Assembly (NCBI GenBank): GCA_020723405.1
Contig: DYIY01000008.1
Location: 79,815-143,814 of the forward strand
Reading direction: 5' to 3'
Length of the DNA: 64,000 bases
DNA from: Thiobacillus denitrificans
GTDB lineage: Bacteria > Pseudomonadota > Gammaproteobacteria > Burkholderiales > Thiobacillaceae
Shown: positions 53,401-63,439 of the stretch, in pieces
Numbering within the stretch: position 1 is the stretch's first letter
How the letters are laid out: every line of letters starts with the position of its first letter
Program-made: the position numbers and the translations under genes
Notes under the pieces: model-generated
Told to the model about the DNA's origin: nothing
The model's input: the letters and a program-made list of their open reading frames with translations, nothing else
Databases searched by the model: none

Positions 53401-56400
53401 TCAGGCCGCCACGGGCCGGCCCAGGAGGCGCATCAGCCGCACGTGGCCCGACTCGTACACCGACAGCATGGCCGGCAGCCAGAGCAGGGCCAGCACGGTG
53501 GTGAAGGCCAGGCCGAAGGTGATGGAGGTGGCCATGGGGATGAGGAACTGGGCTTGCAGGGAGGTTTCCGCCATGAGGGTGGACAGGCCGCCGATGGTGG
53601 TCAGGGAGGTGAGCAGGATGGCGCGCAGGCGCAGGCAGGCGGCGTTGACGAGGGCCTCCTTAACGGCCATGCCCTTCTGCCGCTGGTGGCGGTAGAACTC
53701 CACCAGCACGATGGAGTCGTTGACCACGATGCCGGACAGGCCGAACAGGCCGAACAGGGAGAGGATGGTCAGTTCGATGCCCATGAGCCAGTGGCCGGTG
53801 ATGGCCCCCACCAGGCCGAAGGGGATGGCCAGCATGATGATGATGGGCCAGCCGTAGTGGCCGAACACCCAGGCCAGCACCAGATAGATGAGGGCCAGGC
53901 CCAGCATGAGGCCCATCTGCATGTCGGCCATGGTCTCCCGCTGGTCGGCAGCCCGGCCCTCGAAGGACCATTGCACGCCGTATTTCTGCACCAGGGCCGG
54001 CATGGTGGCTTCCGCCAGGCCGGCCAGCACCTCGTTGGTGTTGGCCCGGGCGCTGTCCACGGCGGCCAGCACTTCCACCGCCAGGGCTCCCTCCGCGTGG
54101 CGCAGGGCTTCGAAGCCCTGGCGGGTGGTCCAGCGGGCCACGGTGGCCAGGGGCACCCATTCGCCGCTGGGGGCGCGGATGGTCATGCGTCCCAGCAGGT
54201 CCAGGCTGGCCCGTTCGGCGGCGGGCAGGCGCACCCGCACTTCCACCTCCTCGGGGCCGTCCTGGAAGATCTGCACCAGACGGCCGTCCAGGTTGGCGCG
54301 CAACTGCCGGGACAGGTCTTCCAGGGTCAGGCCCAGGGCCTCCCCGGCGGGAGTGAGGGAGAAGAGCACCTGCTCCCGGCCGAAGGGCATGTCGTCCTCG
54401 ATGCCGTAGATGCCGGGTATCTGGCGCAGGCTGCCTTGCAGATCCAGGGAGGCCTGCTTGAGGGTGTGGGCGTCCCGTCCGGACAGGCGCACCACCAGGT
54501 CCCCCCCCGGGGGTCCCTGGCGGCGGGGCACCAGGACGAAGTTCTCCATGCCCGGCGGCACCCGGATGCGGGACTGCCAGTCGTGGATGAAGGTTTCGGT
54601 GCGCACCGAACGGTCTTCCGAAGGGGTGAGTTCCACCGTCACCGAACCAAATTGATCGCCCTGGCGGGGGGTCTCCCCGGACAGGGTGCCGGAGCGGAAC
54701 ACCGCCTGGCTCACCACCGGCTCGCCGTAGCCCTTTTCGGTGGCCGTCAGGGCCTGGCGCAGATGGTCGATGAAAGCGTCCACCTGGGCCCGGGGGGTGC
54801 CGCTGGCAAAGGTGGCGTTGGCATAGACGACGCGGGGTTCCGGGGTGGGGAAGAAGTTGAATTTGACCCGTCCGCCGGCCAGCAGGCCCACGGCCAGGAT
54901 GAGGATGACCAGGCCGGCGGCGATGGTCACCCCCCGGTATTCCACGCAGGCCGTCACCGCCCGTCGGAAAGGCCCGTCGCGGAACCGGTCGAAGGCCGAA
55001 TCCAGTTTCTGCCGCAGGGGCCGCACGGCGTGGCCGGTGTCGTGGAGGAAGGCGTTGCGCAGGTGGGCGGGCAGGATGAAGAAGCACTCGATGAGGGAAG
55101 CGAACAGCACGCAGATCATGATGAAGGGGATGTCCCCCAGGATCTTGCCCATGGGCCCGGACACCAGCATGAGGGGCAGGAAGGCGGCCACGGTGGTGAG
55201 GCTGGAGGCGATCACCGGCCAGAACATGCGTCGGGCGCCGCCTTCCGAGGCGTACATGGGCTGCTCGCCCATCTTGTAGTGGGCGTAGGCGTCCTCCCCC
55301 ACCACGATGGCGTCGTCGACGATGACCCCCAGGGCCATGATCAGGGCGAACAGGCTGATCATGTTGATGGACCCCCCCACCAGCCAGAGCACGGCCAGGG
55401 TGGCCAGAAAGGCGGTGGGAATGCCCAGGGCCACCCAGGTGGTGACCCGGCCATTGAGGAACAGCAGCAGGATGAAAACCACGATGACCAGGCCCTGGAG
55501 GCCGTTCTTCACCAGCAGGCCGATGCGGTCCTCGATGAGGCTCCACTGCTCGTCGTAGATCTCCAGGCGCACCGTGGGCGGCAAGCGCTCCCGGGCCTCC
55601 TTGAGCCAGGCGTTCATGATCTCGGCGGATTTCAGGGAATTGCCCTGTTCGGCCCGCTTGAGGAGCATTTCCACGGCGGGCTTGCCGTTCACCTCCAGGA
55701 ACACGCTGTTGTCCCGGGGGCCCCGGACGATGTCCGCCACCTGGCCCAGTTCCACCCGGGTGCCGGCCTCGCTGACCAGGGGCAGGTCCCGGTAGTCCCG
55801 GGGGTCCTTGCGCAGGTTCACGCCGCGCACTTCCCGCTGCACCTCGGCATCGCCCACCTTGCCGGCGGGCAGGTCCCGGTTGGTCTGGGCCAGCCGGCCG
55901 GCCACCTGGTCCAGGGTCAGGCCCAGCCGCTCCAGTTCCCGGCCGGCCACGGTGATGGCCACTTCCTCGTCGGGCAGGCCCACGAACTCCACCCGGTCCA
56001 CCCCCCGGGACAACAGATCCTGCTCGTAACCCCGGGCCAGGTGGCGCAGTTCTTCCAGACTGTCACCCAGCAGCAGCACCCGGGCGATGGATTCGTAGGC
56101 GATGACCCGCTGGATCTCCGGCGGCTCCGCGTCGGTGGGCAGGTTGCGGAACTGTTCCACCGCCTGCTTCACCTCGTCCACGGCGCTCACCGGATCGGTG
56201 CCCTCGCGGAACTCCAGGCTCAGGGTGCTCACGCCCTGGCTGGCGGTGGAGGTCAGGTGGCGCAGGTTGGATACGGTCTTGAGCTTCTGTTCCAGGGGGG
56301 TGGTGATGCCCTCCTCCACGTCCTCGGCCGCCGCGCCGCGCCATTGCACCCGCACAGTCACCACGTCCAGGCTGAACTGGGGGAAGAACTGCACGTTGAG

Positions 56401-56502
56401 CTTGGAGACGGCGAAGAAGCCCCCCAGCATGAGGATGATCATGAACAGGTTGGCCGCCACCGGATGGTGGACGAAGGTGCCCAGCAGATCCTGGCGCTTC
56501 AT
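53401..56502 (-). CDS. RND-family multidrug efflux permease (AcrB/HAE1 type)
   Basis: A 1033-residue inner-membrane transporter with 12 predicted membrane segments in two halves. Large periplasmic loops follow segments 1 and 7. The proton-relay aspartates in segment 4 are present (GVIVDDAIVVGEDAYAHY). It exports drugs or other toxic compounds with a fusion protein and an outer-membrane channel. The adaptor gene lies 19 bp upstream. No TolC-type gene is seen in the window. The substrate is unknown; motifs of metal-type HME pumps are not evident. Confidence 0.94.
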   Translation of the reverse strand: MKRQDLLGTFVHHPVAANLFMIILMLGGFFAVSKLNVQFFPQFSLDVVTVRVQWRGAAAEDVEEGITTPLEQKLKTVSNLRHLTSTASQGVSTLSLEFREGTDPVSAVDEVKQAVEQFRNLPTDAEPPEIQRVIAYESIARVLLLGDSLEELRHLARGYEQDLLSRGVDRVEFVGLPDEEVAITVAGRELERLGLTLDQVAGRLAQTNRDLPAGKVGDAEVQREVRGVNLRKDPRDYRDLPLVSEAGTRVELGQVADIVRGPRDNSVFLEVNGKPAVEMLLKRAEQGNSLKSAEIMNAWLKEARERLPPTVRLEIYDEQWSLIEDRIGLLVKNGLQGLVIVVFILLLFLNGRVTTWVALGIPTAFLATLAVLWLVGGSINMISLFALIMALGVIVDDAIVVGEDAYAHYKMGEQPMYASEGGARRMFWPVIASSLTTVAAFLPLMLVSGPMGKILGDIPFIMICVLFASLIECFFILPAHLRNAFLHDTGHAVRPLRQKLDSAFDRFRDGPFRRAVTACVEYRGVTIAAGLVILILAVGLLAGGRVKFNFFPTPEPRVVYANATFASGTPRAQVDAFIDHLRQALTATEKGYGEPVVSQAVFRSGTLSGETPRQGDQFGSVTVELTPSEDRSVRTETFIHDWQSRIRVPPGMENFVLVPRRQGPPGGDLVVRLSGRDAHTLKQASLDLQGSLRQIPGIYGIEDDMPFGREQVLFSLTPAGEALGLTLEDLSRQLRANLDGRLVQIFQDGPEEVEVRVRLPAAERASLDLLGRMTIRAPSGEWVPLATVARWTTRQGFEALRHAEGALAVEVLAAVDSARANTNEVLAGLAEATMPALVQKYGVQWSFEGRAADQRETMADMQMGLMLGLALIYLVLAWVFGHYGWPIIIMLAIPFGLVGAITGHWLMGIELTILSLFGLFGLSGIVVNDSIVLVEFYRHQRQKGMAVKEALVNAACLRLRAILLTSLTTIGGLSTLMAETSLQAQFLIPMATSITFGLAFTTVLALLWLPAMLSVYESGHVRLMRLLGRPVAA

Positions 56503-56521
56503 GATCGGCGCGGCGGGAAGA

Positions 56522-57745
56522 TCACTTCACCACCTCCACCTTCAGGCCGGTGACGGCATTGGGCAGGTGGGTGGCCAGCAGCAGGTCTCCCCGCTTGAGG
56601 GCCGGGCTGCGCACCAGCAGCCGGGGCGGCTGGCCGCCGGCCTCGCCCAGCACCTCCACGTCCAGGGCCTTCAAGCGGCCGGCCTCGATGCGATAGAGCT
56701 GACGGCCGCCGAACAGGGCGGCGTAGGGCACGGGCACCACGTTGTCCGCAGGCGTCTGTTCCACTTCCAGGCTGACCAGTTCCCCCACCCGCAGGGGGGG
56801 GCCGCCGCCCTCCAGGACGAAGAAGGCGTCCAGGCCCCGGGTGTCGGCGGCGGCGGCGGCCCGGGCCAGGCGGAAGCGCAGGGACTGGCCGCCCACGCTG
56901 GCCCGGGCCGGCAGGGGCCGGCCGGCGGCCAGGGCGGCGAGGAATTCGTCCTGGCGGGGCGCGGGCAGCTTGGCCCGCACTTCCAGGCCGGCGACGGGAT
57001 AGAGGCTCAGCAGGGTCTGGCCGGTGTTCACCTGGTCCCCTTCGGCCACCGCCACCTGGGACACCAGGCCGTCGAAGGGGGCCGTGACCCGGGCCCGCAG
57101 GGCGGCCAGCTCGGCCTGTTCCAGGGTGGCCCGGGCCTGGACCAGGCGGGCCTGCAATTGCAGCAGGCGGGCCTCGTGGTCGGCGATGGCCAGTTCCCGG
57201 CTGCGCAGGCTGATGCGCTGCCGGGCCAGGTTGGATCGGCTCTGGTCCACGGCGCTCTGGGAATAGAAGTTCTGCTTCTGCAATTCCTCGAAGCGGCCCA
57301 CGTCGGCGGCGGCGGCGTCCAGGAGCTGCTTCTCGTGGGCCAACTGGTCCAGGTCCGCCTGGTAGCGCAGGTTCTCGCCGCGGATGGCGGCTTCCAGTTC
57401 CTGGACCGCCCCCCGGGCCTGCTCCACCTTGGGCTGGAAGTCCCGGGGATCCAATTCCAGCAGGGCCTGGCCCCGGGCCACCCGCTGACCCTCCCGCACC
57501 CTGACCTGGAGCACCCGGCCCACGCCGGGGGCCGCCGCCTTGGTCTGGTCCGGGCTCTCCACCCGGCCGTTGAGGGCCAGCACCGGGCTGGCCACGGCGG
57601 GCTCGGCGGCCACGGCGCTGACCCGCCAGTAGGGTTCCTGGGGCGGCGCGGTGGGGGGCTGGGGGCGGGTGGCCTTGAGGGCCACGAAACCGCCGATGCC
57701 CAGGGCGAGGATGAGGACAGGCAGGAGGCGCTTCTTGAACTTCAC
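56522..57745 (-). CDS. RND efflux periplasmic adaptor (membrane fusion protein)
   Basis: A 407-residue protein with an N-terminal membrane segment (about 7-24). The lipoyl half-motif is GVGRVLQVRVREGQRVARGQALLELD, an alpha-helical hairpin lies at about 110-205, and the second lipoyl half is APFDGLVSQVAVAEGDQVNTG. A beta-barrel and proximal domain follow. It bridges the permease to an outer-membrane channel. First gene of the minus-strand pump operon. Confidence 0.93.
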   Translation of the reverse strand: MKFKKRLLPVLILALGIGGFVALKATRPQPPTAPPQEPYWRVSAVAAEPAVASPVLALNGRVESPDQTKAAAPGVGRVLQVRVREGQRVARGQALLELDPRDFQPKVEQARGAVQELEAAIRGENLRYQADLDQLAHEKQLLDAAAADVGRFEELQKQNFYSQSAVDQSRSNLARQRISLRSRELAIADHEARLLQLQARLVQARATLEQAELAALRARVTAPFDGLVSQVAVAEGDQVNTGQTLLSLYPVAGLEVRAKLPAPRQDEFLAALAAGRPLPARASVGGQSLRFRLARAAAAADTRGLDAFFVLEGGGPPLRVGELVSLEVEQTPADNVVPVPYAALFGGRQLYRIEAGRLKALDVEVLGEAGGQPPRLLVRSPALKRGDLLLATHLPNAVTGLKVEVVK

Positions 57746-57818
57746 GGCGGGAAGACCCGTAGAAGAAGAATGGAAGGGGGATTATCCCGGAAACAGGGTG
57801 GCTGGGGCTTGGCGGACA

Positions 57819-58154
57819 TCAACTTGCCTTGGCCGGCAGGCAGGCGGCGAAGTCCCGGCCCAACTCCAGCCAGGCCGGGAGCCCTGCGGCATCGGCAAAC
57901 CCTTCCGGGGCCACCAGCACCCAGCCGGCCATGGGCCGGCCCGTCACGTCAAACTCCCCGACCCCGGGGCGGGCCAGGCAGGCAGCGTGGGCGGCCGGGC
58001 CACAGCGCACCACCAGATGGTCTTTCCAGATGCCAAAGGCCATGTTGCCGTTGAGCAGGTAGCCCAGGCCGCCGAACATCTTCTTCTTGGCGAAGCCGGG
58101 CCAGTTCAGGGAGGCCAGGTCGATGCGGGCTTCCAGATCGGTGTCGTAGGCCAT
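57819..58154 (-). CDS. TfoX N-terminal domain protein
   Basis: A 111-residue cytoplasmic protein with KKMFGGLGYLLNGNMAFGIWKDHLVVRC, the core of the TfoX_N domain, and a GRPMAGWVLV segment. The C-terminal TfoX domain of the competence regulator is absent, as in many short family members. The role is unknown. Ten bp separate it from the thioredoxin-DsbD-like gene upstream. Confidence 0.85.
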   Translation of the reverse strand: MAYDTDLEARIDLASLNWPGFAKKKMFGGLGYLLNGNMAFGIWKDHLVVRCGPAAHAACLARPGVGEFDVTGRPMAGWVLVAPEGFADAAGLPAWLELGRDFAACLPAKAS

Positions 58155-58164
58155 GGGAGATCCT

Positions 58165-59424
58165 TCAGTTCCGGGAGAAGCGGGCGGCCAGCCAGGTCAG
58201 GGCTGCGGCCCCCAGCATGAGGGCCAGGGCGATGCGCAGGTCGTTCAACCGGTCCGGGGCCAGGAGCAGCAGCAGGCCCAGGCCCAGCATCATCAGGCCG
58301 GACAGCAGCTTCAGCAGGCGGCCCTCCCGCTCGCTGAGCTTGCGGGCCCCCATGGTGCGCACGAAGGCCAGCACGATGAGCAGCAGGGGCAGCACGTAGA
58401 TGACGTTGTAGAGGGCCAGGTAGAGCAGGTGCCTGGCCGGGCTGTCCACCTGCATGGTCAGCACCCGGGTGTAGACCATGGGAAAGCCCGCCGTGCACAG
58501 CAGTTCGTAGAAATTGGCGGCGATGGCCAGCAACACCGTGGCCGCCAGCATGGCCGGCAGGCTGCCGGCGGCCAGGATCTCCCGGCCCCGGCGGAAGATG
58601 TCGGCCTTGCGGGACTCGGGGATGGACAGGGACAGCCCGGCCTTGAAGGCGAAGAAGTCCTTCACGTTGATGGCCCCCATCACCGCCGCCAGGGCGCCGG
58701 CGGCGGCGGTGACCCAGGGCAGGCTGCCCATCACCCGGAAAAGCCCCAGCCAGGCGGCCATGAAGGCGAAGTACATGAGCCCGGAGAAAGCCACGAACAC
58801 GCCGCCGATGAGCAGCATGCGGCGCCGGTCCTTCTGGTGGACCAGCAGGGAGAGCAGGAAAAGCAGGACGAAGAAGGCGCAGGGATTGAAGGCATCCAGG
58901 CCGGCGATGAGCACGGTGAGCAGGGGCAGGGACAGGCGGCTGGCCTCCAGGTCCCCCAGCAGGGGCAGATGCAGGGTGGTGTCGGGCGACTGGCCGCTCC
59001 AGCCCTGGCTGGCCCGCTCCGGCGCGGCCCGGCAGGCTTCCAGGTCGGCCAGCAGTTCCCGGCCCGTCACTTCCCCGTCCCAGCCCACCCGCATCTGCCC
59101 GCAGTAAAGGAAGGCCGGCACCGACCGGGCCTGCTGGCCCAGGTCGGCGGCCATGGCCATGTAGCGTTCCGCGTTCTCCCGGTGGCGGGTCAATTCCAGG
59201 GAATGCAGCACCAGCCAGCCGTGCGCCCGGGCCATGGCCTCCACCTGGGGCTTGGCCGCCAGGCAATGGGGGCAGCGGGCCGACCAGAAGAAGTAGAGGT
59301 GGACCTGGGGCGGCCCGTCCGCCTGGGGCGTGGTCCAGGCATAGGGAGCGGCAGCCGGCGCCACCCGGGGCAGCCAGGCTACGGCCAGGAGTACGGCCAA
59401 CAGGAAGTAGCGGCCCAGTGCCAT
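58165..59424 (-). CDS. Thioredoxin-like domain fused to a CcdA/DsbD-type membrane domain
   Basis: A 419-residue protein. A signal or anchor is at about 8-27. A periplasmic thioredoxin-like domain has the CPHC motif in FFWSARCPHCLAAKP (about 50-53). A CcdA-like membrane domain with about six to eight segments (about 175-415) has FNPCAFFVLL and FYELLCTAGFP carrying the two membrane cysteines. It probably carries reducing power from cytoplasmic thioredoxin to the periplasm. Domain order is reversed compared with DsbD, where the thioredoxin domain is C-terminal. Confidence 0.82.
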   Translation of the reverse strand: MALGRYFLLAVLLAVAWLPRVAPAAAPYAWTTPQADGPPQVHLYFFWSARCPHCLAAKPQVEAMARAHGWLVLHSLELTRHRENAERYMAMAADLGQQARSVPAFLYCGQMRVGWDGEVTGRELLADLEACRAAPERASQGWSGQSPDTTLHLPLLGDLEASRLSLPLLTVLIAGLDAFNPCAFFVLLFLLSLLVHQKDRRRMLLIGGVFVAFSGLMYFAFMAAWLGLFRVMGSLPWVTAAAGALAAVMGAINVKDFFAFKAGLSLSIPESRKADIFRRGREILAAGSLPAMLAATVLLAIAANFYELLCTAGFPMVYTRVLTMQVDSPARHLLYLALYNVIYVLPLLLIVLAFVRTMGARKLSEREGRLLKLLSGLMMLGLGLLLLLAPDRLNDLRIALALMLGAAALTWLAARFSRN

Positions 59425-59446
59425 GACGCGGGTCCTGGAGCCGGCC

Positions 59447-59887
59447 TCAGTCTCCCGGGGTGAAACGGAGGGACACGGAGTTGAGGCAGTAACGCAGCCC
59501 GGTGGGCTGGGGGCCATCCTCGAATACGTGGCCCAGGTGCCCGTCGCAACGCTTGCAGCGGATTTCCGTGCGCACCATGCCGTGGCTCATGTCGCGGATG
59601 TAGCGGATGTGCTCGGGATCGTAGGGTGCAAAGAAGCTGGGCCAGCCGCTGCCCGATTCGAACTTGGCATCGGAACGGAACAGGGGCAGGTGGCACAACC
59701 GACAGTGGAACACCCCGTCGCCCTTCTCCTTGAGCAAGCCCCCGCAGAAGGGCCGCTCGGTGCCCTGATTGAGGATCACCCGCCTTTCCTCGGCATCCAG
59801 GGTGGCTTCGAGACGGGCCCGCTCCTCCGGGCCGGGGGGAGTAAGGTCGTGGCCGGAGGCGGAGCGGGCAGCGCTATCGTCAGACAT
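59447..59887 (-). CDS. msrB: Peptide-methionine (R)-S-oxide reductase MsrB
   Basis: A 146-residue repair enzyme for oxidised methionine. Two zinc CxxC pairs are present (CRLC and CKRC), the family block [21 protein letters not shown], and the catalytic cysteine in [13 protein letters not shown]. No signal peptide, so cytoplasmic. The thioredoxin-DsbD-like gene follows 22 bp downstream on the same strand, which suggests shared use in thiol or oxidative stress. Confidence 0.95.
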   Translation of the reverse strand: MSDDSAARSASGHDLTPPGPEERARLEATLDAEERRVILNQGTERPFCGGLLKEKGDGVFHCRLCHLPLFRSDAKFESGSGWPSFFAPYDPEHIRYIRDMSHGMVRTEIRCKRCDGHLGHVFEDGPQPTGLRYCLNSVSLRFTPGD

Positions 59888-59958
59888 GGCGGTTCACCGG
59901 AATGGGTGGGTTGGACAGGTCCACCGCCATGCCTGCCAGGGAATGACGCTGGGCGGAC

Positions 59959-60831
59959 TCAATGATACGTCAGCTCGCTCCAGCGCCGTTCCTCCACCAG
60001 TTTCTGTTTCAGGTCCTGCCAGGCCGCGGCCGAGCCGGCGGCCCGGGCCATGACCTGATCCAGGGTGTCCGCCACCTTCTTCATGCCCGCCAGATAGACG
60101 TGGGTGCGGCCGTCCTGGACGAGCTTGAGGATTTCCCCGGCGTGGTCCGCCACGCCCTGCCCCAGGGCATCGGCTTCGTCGGAGAGCAGGCCGGCGCGCA
60201 GGGCCTTGATGGCCTGGAAGGTGGCCTGGTCGTAATACTGGTCCAGGTCGTGGTTCTCGTCGTTCATGTAGAGCAGGTCGGCACCGCTGCGGGCGCCGTA
60301 GTAAAGGCGCACCTGGCCCTGCCAGCCCTGCTGTTCGCTCTTGCGTTCGTCGTAGATGCGGCGCAGGAAGGCGCGGAAGGGGGCCACGCCGGTGCCGGTG
60401 CCGAGCATGAGCAGGTTGCTGGCCGGATCGGCGGGCACCCGGAAGGCGCTGCGGTAGGGGCCGGTGAGGGTGATTGCGTCCCCTTCCCGGGCATCGCACA
60501 GCAGGTTGGAGGCCAGGCCCGGGTATTGCTCGCCGGACACCTCGTCGATGTAGAAGCAGCGCCGCACCAGCAGTTCCAGTTCGGTGCCGTCCCCCGCCGG
60601 CCGGGCCTGGGCGATGGTGTAGTAGCGGTGATGGTACTTGTTGCCGAAGGCGTGGGGCCCGGGAATCAGCACTCCCACGTTCTGGCCTTCCTGGAAATAC
60701 CCGGCGGGCTCCGCCACGGCCAGGGTCAGAAGACGGACTTCCTCCCGGTCCTCCGGGGTGACCCGCACGCTGGAACGGACGGTGGCCCGGGTGGTTTCAT
60801 TGTCTTCCGGCTGGTATTCGAAATCGGACAT
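59959..60831 (-). CDS. Ferredoxin-NADP+ reductase-like flavoprotein
   Basis: A 290-residue FAD/NAD(P)H oxidoreductase of the plant-type FNR fold. The FAD-binding motif is HHRYYTIA (RxYS/T type), and the NADP-binding start is LMLGTGTGVAPFRAFL. HVYLAGMKKVADTL lies near the end and an aromatic residue (Y289) is near the C-terminus. The N-terminal 15 residues are acidic. It probably transfers electrons between NADPH and a ferredoxin or flavodoxin; the partner is not known. Confidence 0.85.
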   Translation of the reverse strand: MSDFEYQPEDNETTRATVRSSVRVTPEDREEVRLLTLAVAEPAGYFQEGQNVGVLIPGPHAFGNKYHHRYYTIAQARPAGDGTELELLVRRCFYIDEVSGEQYPGLASNLLCDAREGDAITLTGPYRSAFRVPADPASNLLMLGTGTGVAPFRAFLRRIYDERKSEQQGWQGQVRLYYGARSGADLLYMNDENHDLDQYYDQATFQAIKALRAGLLSDEADALGQGVADHAGEILKLVQDGRTHVYLAGMKKVADTLDQVMARAAGSAAAWQDLKQKLVEERRWSELTYH

Positions 60832-60947
60832 GGCGGACCTCTGTCAAGACGTGGAGAAGGGCGACGCCAGCATGCTAGCCCGCGCCCCAGGCCGGCTCAA
60901 GCCCCATAAAACCCTGGCTGGATCAGGGTCTGGGACGCCCCGGGAAG

Positions 60948-62510
60948 TCAGAGATCGCCTTCGATGGGCAACAGGCCCAGGGCGTCGATGAGCAGCCGGC
61001 GGGTCAAACCCACCTCCGGTTCAACCCGGTGGATCGTTTCCCCGTCCCGGCGTTGGTCCAGCCAGAGCAGGCCGCGCACCTCCGGCGGGCTGTCCGGGTC
61101 CAGTTTCACCCGATAGCTGCGGGTCGGGCCCATGTCGGATTCGATGTAGCGCGCCACTTGTTCAGCCAGTTCCGGACTGCGCAGGATCAGGCCCGATTCG
61201 GTGTTGAGCAGGGCGGAGCGGGGATCCAGGTTCATGGAGCCCACGTAGGCCACCTGCCGGTCCACCACCAGGGCCTTGCTGTGCAGGCTGGCCCGGGAGG
61301 ACCCCTTGACGCTGACGAAGCGGGCCAGGGGCGCCTGTTTCACCGGCTTCAGTTCGTGCAGTTCCACCCCGGCCAGAAGCAGGGGCGGACGGTAACGGGC
61401 ATAGCCGGCGTGGACCACCGCCACGTCGTTGGCGGCCAGGGAATTGGTCAGGATGCGGACCCGCACCCCCCGCTGGCGAAGTTGGGCGAGAAAGTCCGTC
61501 CCCAGCCGGCCGGGGACGAAATAGGGGGAGGCGATGAGCAATTCCTTCCTGGCCTGATCCCCCAGGCGCAGCAGCCGGGTCAGGGGCAGATCCTTTGCGT
61601 CGGCCTGGCCGGCGGTCTTGTCCGGATCGTCCAGCAGCAGCTCCGCCTCACCCGCCGTCCAGGGCCCCAGGCCCGGGGCCGGCGCCGGGCCCAGGGCATC
61701 CAGGCTGAGATATTCCGCCATGCGCCCCGCCACTTCCCGGCGATGGGCCTCCAGTGCCTCCCGGTTGCCGCGCAGCAGGAAGCGGCGGGGTCCATCGTGG
61801 GGCAGGGCCCGGGCCGGCACGCTGTGCTCGGAATTCCAGTAGGCGTCGAAAGCCTTGGACATGGCCCGCACCGGGGTTCCCAGGGCCAGCACGTCCAGGT
61901 CCCGGAAGGCCACCTCGTGCTCCACCTGGAAATACTCGTCGCCAATGTTGCGGCCGCCGGCGATGCCGAAGTGGTTGTCGGCCAGGAACAACTTGTTGTG
62001 CATGCGCCGGTTGAGCCGGTCCTTGTCCCCCAGGAACTCCAGGGCCCGCCCCAGGGGGGCGTTGCCGCGCACGGTGAAGGGGTTGTAGAGGCGGATCTGG
62101 ATGTTCTTGTGGGCGTCCAGGCCGATGATGGCCAGTTCGTTCTCCGCCGTGTCCACGTCGTCCAGCAGCACCCGCACCCGCACGCCCCGGTCGGCGGCCC
62201 GCAGCAGGGCATCCACCAGCAGGCGTCCGGACACGTCGTCGTGGAACAGGTAATACTGGAGATCCAGGGTGTGCCGGGCCTGTTCGGCCAGGGCCATGCG
62301 TGCCGCCAGGGCGGCCCGGCCCGACTCCAGAAGACGGAACCGGGGCCCCGGGGGGTCGGCCAGCCGGTCCGCCAGGCGTCCCAGGGGAACCCCAGGATCC
62401 GGTGCCCGGGCATGGGAGGCCACCCGGGGCACGTCGGTCTTGAGTGTGGCGCAGGCCGACAGCAGCCCGGCCAGCAATACCACCAGGCAAACCCGCAGGA
62501 TGCCGGTCAC
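60948..62510 (-). CDS. Phospholipase D-family lipoprotein (cardiolipin synthase-like)
   Basis: A 520-residue protein with a lipobox (LLAGLLSAC, Cys at about residue 19). Two HKD motifs are present: [10 protein letters not shown] in the first half and [11 protein letters not shown] in the second. The second is followed by GSMNLDPRS, as in the cardiolipin-synthase/YmdC group. The start is GTG 62510, overlapping the yceH stop, because the lipoprotein signal begins there. It may remodel phospholipids at the membrane surface. Confidence 0.87.
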   Translation of the reverse strand: MTGILRVCLVVLLAGLLSACATLKTDVPRVASHARAPDPGVPLGRLADRLADPPGPRFRLLESGRAALAARMALAEQARHTLDLQYYLFHDDVSGRLLVDALLRAADRGVRVRVLLDDVDTAENELAIIGLDAHKNIQIRLYNPFTVRGNAPLGRALEFLGDKDRLNRRMHNKLFLADNHFGIAGGRNIGDEYFQVEHEVAFRDLDVLALGTPVRAMSKAFDAYWNSEHSVPARALPHDGPRRFLLRGNREALEAHRREVAGRMAEYLSLDALGPAPAPGLGPWTAGEAELLLDDPDKTAGQADAKDLPLTRLLRLGDQARKELLIASPYFVPGRLGTDFLAQLRQRGVRVRILTNSLAANDVAVVHAGYARYRPPLLLAGVELHELKPVKQAPLARFVSVKGSSRASLHSKALVVDRQVAYVGSMNLDPRSALLNTESGLILRSPELAEQVARYIESDMGPTRSYRVKLDPDSPPEVRGLLWLDQRRDGETIHRVEPEVGLTRRLLIDALGLLPIEGDL

Positions 62511-63148
62511 GACCCGTCCAGGCGCACGCGCAGTTCCCGGACTTCCGCTTCCAGCCGATCCATCCGCTCCAGCAGGGCGGCCAGATCGGCGCCTTCGGGC
62601 TGGGCCACGGCCGGCCCAGCGGCGGCGGGAGTCGGCAGGGCTGCCGGGCCACACAACAGGTGGGCCCAGCGGGATTCCCGTGAGCCGGGCTGGCGGGGCA
62701 ACAACACGGCCAGGGGACCGTCCGGCCGTTCCGCCAGTTCGTACAGATAGCCTTCCACCGCCGAGGCATCGGCGAAATGGTGCAGCCTTTCGGCGTTGGC
62801 CCGCAGTTCACTGGCCGTCTGGGGCCCGCGCAACATGAGCACCGCCAGCAGATCGGCGGCCGCTGCCGGCACCCCGTACACCTTGGGAAAGTTGTGGGCG
62901 TAGCGCAGAACCCGGCCGGAAGCACCGAAGGTTTCCAGCACCAGCACCCGGCTGCGCAGGGCATCCAGGGCGGCCTGGACCTCGGCCTCGGCCAGGTTCA
63001 TGACCGGCTCCCGGGAGGTCTTCTGGTTGCAGCCGGCGGTCAGGGCATTGACGGTGAGGGGATACACGTCGGGCGTGGTGCGGGCCTTCTCCAGCAACAC
63101 CCCGAGAACGCGGGCCTCCACGGGCGACAGGGGGGGCGGGGCGCTCAT
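62507..63148 (-). CDS. yceH: YceH family protein (DUF480)
   Basis: A 213-residue protein with the YceH winged-helix signature: [40 protein letters not shown] and [18 protein letters not shown] proline-rich linker and a short C-terminal coiled coil ([19 protein letters not shown]) follow. The exact function is unknown. It overlaps the phospholipase D lipoprotein gene by 4 bp. ATG 63148 matches the family start; the longer frame adds unrelated residues. Confidence 0.93.
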   Translation of the reverse strand: MSAPPPLSPVEARVLGVLLEKARTTPDVYPLTVNALTAGCNQKTSREPVMNLAEAEVQAALDALRSRVLVLETFGASGRVLRYAHNFPKVYGVPAAAADLLAVLMLRGPQTASELRANAERLHHFADASAVEGYLYELAERPDGPLAVLLPRQPGSRESRWAHLLCGPAALPTPAAAGPAVAQPEGADLAALLERMDRLEAEVRELRVRLDGS

Positions 63149-63159
63149 GGCACGTCCCG

Positions 63160-63357
63160 TCAATCCGGCAGGTTGGAGCCGGGCCCCTTGTCCTTCATCA
63201 GGAAATACATGCCCACCCCGGCCACGGCCATCCACAGGACCATGGCCCCGGCGCCCAGAGCTTCCCACAGGCTCCCCAGAAACATCAGCAAGACCAGGGA
63301 CAGGCCCAGCAGGGCGTTGCCGATCCAGAAGGACGGCGGTTGGGGAGGACGGCTCAT
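63160..63357 (-). CDS. Small membrane protein
   Basis: 65 residues with two hydrophobic segments (about 12-29 and 35-52) and a charged C-terminal tail ([12 protein letters not shown]). No named family recognised. Its stop is 11 bp from the yceH start, so it probably heads the yceH-phospholipase D operon. Confidence 0.65.
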   Translation of the reverse strand: MSRPPQPPSFWIGNALLGLSLVLLMFLGSLWEALGAGAMVLWMAVAGVGMYFLMKDKGPGSNLPD

Positions 63358-63439
63358 ATCAGGCTCCGAGGGAAGGCAGGCCCGCCATTCAAGGGCGCCG
63401 GCCCCGCTCTGTCAACCCGGGGCGGCCCGCCCCGGAGCA

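Noticed and set aside
53326..56553. Plus-strand open frame of about 1075 codons opposite the RND permease
   Set aside because: Composition is Gln/Gly/His-rich shadow sequence, whereas the minus strand encodes a full-length RND transporter.
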